Assembly: GCF_001425025.1 (NCBI RefSeq)
Contig: NZ_LMDE01000001.1
Location: 168,751 to 232,750 of the forward strand
Length of the DNA: 64,000 nt
Direction of reading: 5' to 3'
Source of the DNA: Nocardioides sp. Root122
GTDB taxonomy: Bacteria; Actinomycetota; Actinomycetes; Propionibacteriales; Nocardioidaceae
Program-made: the position numbers and the translations under genes
Notes under the pieces: generated by a model
The model's input: the letters and a program-made list of their open reading frames with translations, nothing else
Databases searched by the model: none
Told to the model about the DNA's origin: nothing
Shown here: one piece after another, positions 1-6,653 of the stretch
Layout of the letters: each line of letters begins with the position of its first letter
Position numbering within the stretch: the stretch's first letter is position 1

Positions 1-1
1 C

Positions 2-634
2 GACCGCAGCCGGGCGATGCGCGCCCGACTGCTCGAGGCCACCGTCGAGCTGCTGGTCGAGCGCGGCTTCGCCGGGACGTCGACGACGCTCGTCTCCGAG
101 CGGGCAGGGGTGAGCAGGGGAGCGCAGCTGCACCACTTCCCGACGAAGAACGACCTCGTCGTGGCGGCGGTCGAGCACCTCACCGAGCGCCGCGGCGCCG
201 AGCTCGCTGAAGCCTTCGACCGGCTGAGTGCAGAGCCGGTGGCAACCGCCACGGGGCGCCGCACTCGACTCCGCCAGGTGCTGGAGATGCTCGGCGACCA
301 CTTTGCCTCCCCGGTCTTCGCGGCGGCGCTGGAGCTGTGGGTCGCGGCACGCACCGACGAGGCGCTGCTCGCCGCGGTCGCGCCGCTCGAGCAGCGGGTC
401 GGCCGCGAGGCGCACCGGTTGACCGTCGCCGCGCTGGGCGCCGACGAGTCGCGCCCGGGCGTCCGCGAGCTGGTGCAGGCCACCCTCGACCTGGTCCGCG
501 GGCTGGGCCTGGCCTCGACGTTCTCCGACGACTCGGCACGCCGGCGCCGGATCCTGCGCGAGTGGGCCGACGTGCTGGACCGCGAGATGAGCCGCGGAGC
601 AGGCCCAGAGACCATCGAGAAGGAGACGACGTGA
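2..634 (+). CDS. TetR-family transcriptional regulator (5' end outside window)
   Basis: The reading frame is open from base 2 (codons D-R-S-R-A before the first ATG at 17), so the true start probably lies just upstream of the window. The N-terminal 50 residues carry the TetR helix-turn-helix: a first helix RARLLEATVELLVERGF, then TSTTLVSERAGVSRGAQLHHF, the usual recognition helix ending in the Y/HxF turn. The C-terminal 150 residues are the variable ligand-binding and dimerisation part. The stop overlaps the GTG of the next gene by four bases (GTGA at 631-634), so it is translationally coupled to the catabolic operon it heads and probably represses it in response to a CoA-linked or free acid inducer (inference). 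Confidence 0.85.
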   Translation, partial: DRSRAMRARLLEATVELLVERGFAGTSTTLVSERAGVSRGAQLHHFPTKNDLVVAAVEHLTERRGAELAEAFDRLSAEPVATATGRRTRLRQVLEMLGDHFASPVFAAALELWVAARTDEALLAAVAPLEQRVGREAHRLTVAALGADESRPGVRELVQATLDLVRGLGLASTFSDDSARRRRILREWADVLDREMSRGAGPETIEKETT

Positions 635-1410
635 CCGACGTGCTCACCCAGGTGCTCGCCGACCTCGCCGCGGAGGGTGACCGGCTCGATGCCGTCGTCG
701 CCGGCCTCGACGACGCCGGTTGGCACACGCCCACCCCGGCTGCCGGGTGGGACGTGGCCGACCAGGTCGCGCACCTCGCCTGGACCGACGGCGTGGCCCT
801 GCGGGCCGCGACGGACAAGGCGGCCTGGGACGAGGTCGTGCTCGAGGCGATCGCCGACCCCGAGGGCTTCGTCGACGCCCAGGCGCACGCCCTCGCGGCC
901 GAGCCCGACCTGCTGGCCCGCTGGCGGTCCGCGCGCAGCGACCTCCACGCCGCGCTGGCGACCTACCCGAGCGGCGAGAAGATGCCGTGGTTCGGTCCGC
1001 CGATGTCGGCCACGTCGATGGCGACCGCGCGGTTGATGGAGACCTGGGCGCACAGCCTCGACGTGCACGAGGCGCTCGGCGCCCCCGTCGAGGACACCGA
1101 CCGGATCCGCCACATCGCGCACCTCGGCGTGCGCACCCGCAACTTCGCTCATCAGCTGCACGGCCTCGACGTGCCGACCGAGGAGTTCCGCATCGACCTC
1201 GTCTCGCCCTCGGGCGACGTGTGGGCCTGGGGGCCCGAGGACGCCACCCAGACGCTGACGGGCAGTGCGGGCGACTTCTGCCGCCTCGTCACCCAGCGGG
1301 TCAACCGAGCCGACACCGACCTCGTCGCGACCGGCGCCGACGTCGACCGCTGGCTCGACGTCGCCCAGGCCTTCGCCGGCCAGCCGGGCGAGGGAAGGGC
1401 ACCCCGATGA
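631..1410 (+). CDS. TIGR03084-type metal-binding protein (DinB/maleylpyruvate isomerase-like fold)
   Basis: 259 residues from the GTG at 631, chosen because it overlaps the TetR stop. The N-terminal half has the four-helix DinB-like pattern found in mycothiol-dependent maleylpyruvate isomerases, with metal-ligand candidates in DQVAHLAWTD (about residue 48) and ETWAHSLDVHEAL (about residue 138). Members of this family are repeatedly found next to AtuA-like proteins and acyl-CoA carboxylases in actinobacteria, as here, but I know of no assigned reaction. A mycothiol- or metal-dependent isomerisation or thiol transfer within the pathway is plausible. The stop overlaps the next ATG (ATGA at 1407-1410). 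Confidence 0.82.
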   Translation: MTDVLTQVLADLAAEGDRLDAVVAGLDDAGWHTPTPAAGWDVADQVAHLAWTDGVALRAATDKAAWDEVVLEAIADPEGFVDAQAHALAAEPDLLARWRSARSDLHAALATYPSGEKMPWFGPPMSATSMATARLMETWAHSLDVHEALGAPVEDTDRIRHIAHLGVRTRNFAHQLHGLDVPTEEFRIDLVSPSGDVWAWGPEDATQTLTGSAGDFCRLVTQRVNRADTDLVATGADVDRWLDVAQAFAGQPGEGRAPR

Positions 1411-3140
1411 TCGAGGCGAGCCGGCCGGCGCTGCGGATCGGCAGCTGCTCGGGCTTCTACGGCGACCGCCTCGGTGCGATGCGCGAGATGCTCGAGGGCG
1501 CCGTCGACGGGCAGGGCCTCGACGTCCTCACCGGCGACTACCTCGCCGAGCTCACCATGCTCATCCTCGGCAAGGACCAGCTCAAGGACGCTTCCCTCGG
1601 CTACGCCCGTACCTTCGTCCGTCAGGTCGAGGACTGCCTCGGCCTCGCCCTCGAGCGGGGCGTGAAGATCGTCGCCAACGCCGGCGGCCTCAACCCGGCC
1701 GGCCTCGCCGACAAGCTGCGCGAGGTCGCGACCGGCCTCGGGCTCGACGTCCGGGTGGCGCACGTCGAGGGCGACGACGTGCGGGAGCTGGGCTTCGCCA
1801 ACGCCCTCACCGCCAACGCCTACCTCGGCGGCTTCGGCATCGCCGCCGCGCTGACCGGCGGCGCCGACATCGTCGTCACCGGGCGCGTCACCGACGCCTC
1901 CCTCGTCGTCGGACCGGCGATCGCACACCACGGCTGGACCGCGACGTCGTACGACGCGCTGGCGGGCGCGGTGGTCGCCGGCCACGTGATCGAGTGCGGG
2001 GCGCAGGCGACGGGCGGCAACTTCAGCGGCTTCCTCTCCCTGCCCCACCGTGACCGACCGCTCGGGTTCCCCGTCGCCGAGGTCGCGGCCGACGGCTCGA
2101 GCGTCATCACGAAGCACGCCGGCACGGGCGGCGCGGTCACTGTCGACACGGTCACCGCCCAGCTGGTCTACGAGATCCAGTCCACGCGCTACCTCGGCCC
2201 CGACGTCACCGTCCACCTCGACTCGGTCCGCCTCGAGCAGGCGGCCGAGGACCGCGTCGCGATCAGCGGCGTGGTCGGCGAGGCACCGCCGGAGCGGCTC
2301 AAGGTGTGCGTCAACGAGCTCGGTGGCTGGCGCAACAGCGTCGAGCTCGTGCTGACCGGTCTCGACGTCGAGGCGAAGGCCGCGTGGGTGCGCGACCAGC
2401 TCGGCTCGCGGCTGACGGCCGCCGAGGTGGCCTGGTCCGAGGTCACGCCGCCGCCCGCGGACGCGCCCACCGAGGAGGCGGCGTCGACGCTGCTCCGCTG
2501 CACGGTCAAGGACCCCTCGCCCGACCCGGTCGGCCGTGCCTTCACCTCGGCCGCCGTCGAGCTGGCACTGGCGTCCTACCCCGGCTTCACGATGACCGCG
2601 CCGCCCGGCCCCGCCACGCCCTACGGCGTCTACCGCGCCGAGTACGTCGACCGGTCCCAGGTCACCCACACGGTCGTCCACGCCGACGGCCGCCGCGACG
2701 TGGTCGAGGACCCGACGTCGTTCACCCCTGCCGAGGAGGCGCCCGGCGCCCGCCCCTCGCCGTACCCGGGGCGTCCCGACGTGCTCACCCGCCGGCTGCC
2801 GCTGGGCACCTTCGTCCACGCGCGCTCCGGCGACAAGGGCGGCGACGCCAACGTCGGGCTGTGGGTCGCGCACGACGGCGTCGACCGCGACGTCTACGAC
2901 GCCCGGGTGCAGTGGCTGTTCAAGATGATGTCGCCCAAGGGCATCGGTGCCCTCGTGCCCGAGGCGGCCGACCTCGACGTCGAGGTCTGGCTGCTGCCCC
3001 ACCTCGGTGCGGTCAACCTGGTCGTCCACGGCCTGCTCGGGCAGGGCGTCGCCGCCTCCACGCGCTTCGACCCGCAGGCCAAGGGCCTCGGGGAGTGGCT
3101 GCGCTCCCGCACCGTCTCGATCGAGGAGAGCCTGCTGTGA
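1407..3140 (+). CDS. AtuA-like acyclic terpene utilisation family protein
   Basis: 577 residues. The N-terminal three quarters is an AtuA (DUF1446) domain: LRIGSCSGFYGDR near residue 8, the glycine-rich VANAGGLNPAGLADKL near residue 90, and the conserved ADIVVTGRVTDASL stretch near residue 153. The last 100 residues (from about LPLGTFVHARSGDKGGDANVG) match the small AtuA-like C-terminal domain. AtuA is required for citronellol/geraniol catabolism in Pseudomonas, although its chemistry is not settled. Here it lies between a carboxylase pair and acyl-CoA dehydrogenases, which supports a carboxylation-dependent branched acyl-CoA route. Both ends overlap neighbours by four bases, so it is a core operon gene. 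Confidence 0.88.
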   Translation: MIEASRPALRIGSCSGFYGDRLGAMREMLEGAVDGQGLDVLTGDYLAELTMLILGKDQLKDASLGYARTFVRQVEDCLGLALERGVKIVANAGGLNPAGLADKLREVATGLGLDVRVAHVEGDDVRELGFANALTANAYLGGFGIAAALTGGADIVVTGRVTDASLVVGPAIAHHGWTATSYDALAGAVVAGHVIECGAQATGGNFSGFLSLPHRDRPLGFPVAEVAADGSSVITKHAGTGGAVTVDTVTAQLVYEIQSTRYLGPDVTVHLDSVRLEQAAEDRVAISGVVGEAPPERLKVCVNELGGWRNSVELVLTGLDVEAKAAWVRDQLGSRLTAAEVAWSEVTPPPADAPTEEAASTLLRCTVKDPSPDPVGRAFTSAAVELALASYPGFTMTAPPGPATPYGVYRAEYVDRSQVTHTVVHADGRRDVVEDPTSFTPAEEAPGARPSPYPGRPDVLTRRLPLGTFVHARSGDKGGDANVGLWVAHDGVDRDVYDARVQWLFKMMSPKGIGALVPEAADLDVEVWLLPHLGAVNLVVHGLLGQGVAASTRFDPQAKGLGEWLRSRTVSIEESLL

Positions 3141-4372
3141 CCACCGAACAGGGAACGACGAGGAACGAGCAGGACGCGTCGCGAGGCGAGATTGAGCAAG
3201 CCCCGCGGCCGAGGGACGAGGCCGCGACGGGCGCGTCGAAATCAACAGAGCGCGACGCCGTCCGCGCCACCGCTGCTGAGTTCGTGCGCCGCGAGGTCTT
3301 CCCGCACCTCCAGGAGTGGGAGGACGCCGGGGAGATCCCGCGCTCGCTCCACCGGAAGGCCGGCGAGCTCGGCCTGATCGGAGTCGCGTTCCCCGAGGAG
3401 GTCGGCGGCGGGGGCGGCGACATCGTCGACTCGATCGTCGTGCAGGAGGCGATGTTCGAGGCCGGGGCGTCCAGCGGCCTGATGGCGGGGCTCTTCACAG
3501 CCGGCATCGCGCTGCCGCACATCGCGGCCAACGGCAGCCCCGACCTGGTCGACCGCCTGGTCCGGCCCACGCTGGCCGGCGAGACGATCGGGTCCCTCGC
3601 CATCACCGAGCCGGGCGGGGGCTCCGACGTCGCGCGGATCACCACCCGCGCCGAGCGCGAGGGCGACCACTACGTCGTCAACGGCGCCAAGACCTTCATC
3701 ACCTCCGGCGTGCGCGCCGACTTCGTCACCGTCGCGGTCCGCACCGGTGGGCCGGGCCACAGCGGCATCTCGCTGCTGGTCGTCGAGAAGGGCACGCCCG
3801 GCTTCACCGTCGACCGGTCCCTGAAGAAGATGGGCTGGCACTGCTCCGACACCGCCGAGCTGTCCTTCGTCGACGCTCGGGTGCCGGTCACGAACCTGGT
3901 CGGCGCGGAGAACTCGGGCTTCGGGCAGATCGCCGACCAGTTCGTCGTCGAGCGCATCGCGCTCGCCGTGCACGGCTACGGCATCGCGGCCCGCTCGCTC
4001 GAGCTGGCCGCTGCCCACTGCCGCGAGCGGATGACCTTCGGGCGTCCGCTGATGGGCAACCAGACCGTCCAGCACACGCTCGTCGAGATGCGCCGCCAGG
4101 TCGAGGTCGCGCGCACCTACACGCGCTCCGTCGCCGCCCGGCACGCCGCGGGCGAGTTCGTCGTCGCCGAGGCCTGCCTGGCCAAGCAGACGGCGGTCGA
4201 CTGCGCGGCGTACGTCTGCGACCGGGCCGTCCAGCTCTTCGGTGGCTCCGGCTACATGCACGGCACCGAGGTGGAGCGGCACTACCGCGACGCCCGGCTG
4301 CTGCCGATCGGGGGCGGTGCCGACGAGGTGCTGCGCGACCTGACGGCGAAGCTGATGGGTTATGCGTCATGA
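3137..4372 (+). CDS. Acyl-CoA dehydrogenase with repeat-encoded N-terminal insert
   Basis: 411 residues from the GTG at 3137, which overlaps the upstream stop. It oxidises an acyl-CoA to the 2-enoyl-CoA with FAD. Recognisable parts: ITEPGGGSDVARI and FITSG in the flavin/substrate region, and QLFGGSGYMHGTEVERHYRDAR near the C-terminus. The position that is the catalytic Glu in medium-chain enzymes reads IGGGADEV, as in long-chain/isovaleryl types where the base is elsewhere. Residues about 6-35 (GTTRNEQDASRG... to GASKS) are not family sequence: they are the translation of a dispersed repeat (3152-3241), so homology really resumes at TERDAVRATAAEF. The insertion has kept the frame. Confidence 0.9.
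   Translation: MTTEQGTTRNEQDASRGEIEQAPRPRDEAATGASKSTERDAVRATAAEFVRREVFPHLQEWEDAGEIPRSLHRKAGELGLIGVAFPEEVGGGGGDIVDSIVVQEAMFEAGASSGLMAGLFTAGIALPHIAANGSPDLVDRLVRPTLAGETIGSLAITEPGGGSDVARITTRAEREGDHYVVNGAKTFITSGVRADFVTVAVRTGGPGHSGISLLVVEKGTPGFTVDRSLKKMGWHCSDTAELSFVDARVPVTNLVGAENSGFGQIADQFVVERIALAVHGYGIAARSLELAAAHCRERMTFGRPLMGNQTVQHTLVEMRRQVEVARTYTRSVAARHAAGEFVVAEACLAKQTAVDCAAYVCDRAVQLFGGSGYMHGTEVERHYRDARLLPIGGGADEVLRDLTAKLMGYAS
3152..3241 (+). repeat. Dispersed repeat, type B copy 1 (in frame inside acyl-CoA dehydrogenase)
   Basis: This stretch shares an almost identical 3' half with 6549-6640 (GAGGAACGAGC, then TTGAGCAAGCCCCGCG, then GCGACGGGCGCGTCGAAA). It contains the hairpin CGCGGCC-9-GGCCGCG. 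The other copy has CGCGACC-9-GGTCGCG, so both arms changed together. It adds about 30 codons to the start of the acyl-CoA dehydrogenase without a stop. Confidence 0.85.
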
Positions 4373-4409
4373 ATTTCGAGGCTCGCTCCGCTCGCACCTC
4401 AATCACCGA
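4373..4409 (-). repeat. Dispersed repeat, type A copy (between acyl-CoA dehydrogenase and SRPBCC gene)
   Basis: TTTCGAGGCTCGCTCCGCTC followed by GCACCTCAATCACCG. It begins directly after the acyl-CoA dehydrogenase stop and ends a few bases before the purine-rich ribosome site (gagagagac) of the SRPBCC gene. It is the reverse orientation of the 8612-8650 copy. Confidence 0.85.
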
Positions 4410-4421
4410 GAGAGAGACAAC

Positions 4422-4892
4422 ATGATCAAGCTCCCGTCCCTGGGGGACCAGGTCTCGGTGTGGATGGACGCACCGCCCGCCGAGGTCTGGGACCTCGTCA
4501 GCGACGTGACCCGGATCGGCGAGTTCAGCCCCGAGACCTTCGAGGCGAAGTGGACCCGCGGCTCGACCAGGCCGGAGGTCGGCGCCTACTTCGCCGGCCA
4601 CGTGAAGCGCAACGGCGTGGGACCGACGTACTGGTCGCCGTGCCGGGTCACGGAGTGCGAGCCCGAGCGGGTCTTCGAGTTCTCCGTGGGCACTGACGCG
4701 ATGACGGTCAACAACTGGGGCTACCGCCTCGAGGCCAAGGACGGCGGCACGCTCGTCACGGAGTACTTCCGGCTCGACCCCAACCTCCCGACCCGCCTCT
4801 ACTGGCTGGTCCTCGGCCCGCTGCGTCGGCGGACCAACCAGCGCGGCATGCGCACGACGCTCGAGCGGATGAAGGCGGTCGTCGAAGGATGA
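4422..4892 (+). CDS. SRPBCC-family lipid/ligand-binding protein (polyketide cyclase-like)
   Basis: 156 residues from the ATG at 4422. An upstream in-frame codon at 4362 would read through the type A repeat and the previous gene's end, so I prefer 4422, which has gagagagac 5' of it. The helix-grip pattern is visible: an N-terminal VSVWMDAPPAEVWDLVSDVTRIGEFSPE strand-helix unit and a C-terminal helix TNQRGMRTTLERMKAVVEG. The protein probably binds a hydrophobic pathway intermediate. It sits between the acyl-CoA dehydrogenase and the carboxylase, and its stop overlaps the carboxylase ATG (4889-4892). Confidence 0.85.
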   Translation: MIKLPSLGDQVSVWMDAPPAEVWDLVSDVTRIGEFSPETFEAKWTRGSTRPEVGAYFAGHVKRNGVGPTYWSPCRVTECEPERVFEFSVGTDAMTVNNWGYRLEAKDGGTLVTEYFRLDPNLPTRLYWLVLGPLRRRTNQRGMRTTLERMKAVVEG

Positions 4893-6535
4893 GCACCAAC
4901 CGCGAGGCGATGCTGGAGAAGCTCGCCGACCTCGACGCCCAGCACGCAGCTGCAGTGGCCGGCGGCGGCGAGAAGTACGTCGACCGCCACCACGCGCGCG
5001 GGAAGCTGACCGCGCGCGAGCGCATCGAGCTGCTCCTCGACCCCGGCTCGGCCTTCCTCGAGCTGTCGCCGCTGGCCGGCTGGGGGTCCGACTTCACGGT
5101 CGGCGCCTCGGTCGTCACCGGCATCGGCGTGGTCGAGGGCGTCGAGTGCCTGATCAGCGCGAACGACCCCACCGTGAAGGGCGGCGCGAGCAATCCCTGG
5201 ACGGTGAAGAAGATCTTCCGCGCCTCGCAGATCGCCGAGGAGAACAACCTCCCGACCATCTCGCTGGTGGAGTCGGGGGGCGCGGACCTGCCGACGCAGA
5301 AGGAGATCTTCATCCCCGGCGGCAAGCTGTTCCGCGACCTCACCCGCGCCTCGGCGCGACGCCAGCCCACGATCGCGCTGGTCTTCGGCAACTCGACGGC
5401 CGGAGGGGCCTACGTCCCGGGCATGAGCGACTACACCGTCTTCGTGCGCGGCGGCGCCAAGGTCTTCCTCGGCGGCCCACCGCTGGTGAAGATGGCCACC
5501 GGCGAGGAGTCCGACGACGAGTCGCTCGGCGGCGCCGAGATGCACGCCCGCGTCTCCGGTCTCGCCGACTACCTCGCCGAGGACGAGCACGACGCGATCC
5601 GGATCGGGCGGCGGATCGTGGCGCGCCTGAATCGACGCAAGGGCCGTGGTTTCGAGGCTCGCTCCGCTCGCACCTCAACCACCGATTCGCTGGTTGAGGT
5701 GCGAGGAGCGCCAGCGACGAGCCTCGAAACCAGACCCTTCGCCGAGCCCGACGCCGACCCCGAGGGTCTGCTGGACCTCATCCCGGCCGACCTCAAGGAG
5801 CCGTTCGACCCGCGCGAGGTGATCGTGCGGATCGTCGACGGCACGAGCGAGCGCAACGGGCGGCCGTTCGACGAGTTCAAGCCGCTCTACGGCACGTCGC
5901 TCGTCACCGGCTGGGCCGAGCTCCACGGGCGCCCGATCGGCATCCTCGCCAACGCGCAGGGCGTGCTGTTCTCCGAGGAGGCGCAGAAGGCGACGCAGTT
6001 CATCCAGCTCGCCAACCAGTCGGACACGCCGCTGCTGTTCCTGCACAACACCACCGGCTACATGGTCGGCAAGGAGTACGAGCAGGGCGGCATCATCAAG
6101 CACGGCGCGCAGATGATCAACGCGGTCTCCAACAGCACCGTGCCGCACCTGAGCGTGATCATGGGTGCCTCCTACGGCGCCGGCAACTACGGCATGAACG
6201 GTCGCGCCTTCGACCCGCGCTTCCTCTTCACCTGGCCGAGCGCGAAGTCCGCGGTGATGGGTCCCGCCCAGCTCGCGGGCGTGCTCGAGATCGTCGCGCA
6301 GCAGTCGGCGGAGTCGAAGGGCGAGACGTTCGACGCCGAGGGCTTCAAGGGCGTCAAGGACTACGTCGAGGCCTCGGTCGAGGAGCAGTCACTGCCCTAC
6401 TTCCTGTCCGGGATGCTCTACGACGACGGCGTCATCGACCCCCGCGACACCCGCACCGTGCTGGGCATCTGCCTCAGCGTCATCGAGAACGCGCCCATCC
6501 GCGGCGCTGAAGGATTCGGGGTGTTCCGACCGTGA
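4889..6535 (+). CDS. Acyl-CoA carboxylase beta subunit (carboxyltransferase) with in-frame repeat insert
   Basis: 548 residues, about 30 longer than usual. It moves CO2 from carboxybiotin to an acyl-CoA and pairs with the biotin-carrying alpha subunit downstream. The N-terminal half has GKLTARERIELLLDPGS and the crotonase-fold ESGGADLPTQ. The C-terminal half has PADLKEPFDPREVI, NTTGYMVGKEYEQGGIIKHG and GASYGAGNYGM, closest in style to methylcrotonyl/geranyl-CoA carboxylases. Residues about 253-282 (GFEARSARTSTT... to ...SLETRP) are the translation of two inverted type A repeats (5647-5732) placed in the linker between the two halves, where an insert is likely tolerated. Substrate specificity is not decided by the sequence. 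Confidence 0.93.
   Translation: MSTNREAMLEKLADLDAQHAAAVAGGGEKYVDRHHARGKLTARERIELLLDPGSAFLELSPLAGWGSDFTVGASVVTGIGVVEGVECLISANDPTVKGGASNPWTVKKIFRASQIAEENNLPTISLVESGGADLPTQKEIFIPGGKLFRDLTRASARRQPTIALVFGNSTAGGAYVPGMSDYTVFVRGGAKVFLGGPPLVKMATGEESDDESLGGAEMHARVSGLADYLAEDEHDAIRIGRRIVARLNRRKGRGFEARSARTSTTDSLVEVRGAPATSLETRPFAEPDADPEGLLDLIPADLKEPFDPREVIVRIVDGTSERNGRPFDEFKPLYGTSLVTGWAELHGRPIGILANAQGVLFSEEAQKATQFIQLANQSDTPLLFLHNTTGYMVGKEYEQGGIIKHGAQMINAVSNSTVPHLSVIMGASYGAGNYGMNGRAFDPRFLFTWPSAKSAVMGPAQLAGVLEIVAQQSAESKGETFDAEGFKGVKDYVEASVEEQSLPYFLSGMLYDDGVIDPRDTRTVLGICLSVIENAPIRGAEGFGVFRP
5647..5732. repeat. Inverted pair of type A repeats forming a large in-frame hairpin in the carboxyltransferase gene
   Basis: Two copies face each other. 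Outer arms TGGTTTCGAGGCTCG (5647-5661) and CGAGCCTCGAAACCA (5718-5732) match over 15 bases. Inner arms CGCACCTCAACCA (5669-5681) and TGGTTGAGGTGCG (5691-5703) match over 13, closing a 9-base loop. The translated frame has no stop, so the enzyme is interrupted by about 29 residues only. Confidence 0.9.
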
Positions 6536-6540
6536 TCAAG

Positions 6541-6643
6541 CGAGCAGCGGCGTGCGAGGAACGAGCGCGCAGCGTCAGCGAGACGAGGTTGAGCAAGCCC
6601 CGCGACCGAGGCACGAGGTCGCGACGGGCGCGTCGAAACCCGG
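6541..6643 (+). repeat. Dispersed repeat, type B copy 2 (leader of the biotin carboxylase gene)
   Basis: It fills most of the 118-base gap between the carboxylase beta and alpha genes. It shares the 3' half of 3152-3241, with hairpin CGCGACC-GAGGCACGA-GGTCGCG (6601-6623). The alpha-subunit ribosome site (gggagg) follows directly. Confidence 0.85.
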
Positions 6644-6653
6644 GAGGCCAGCA

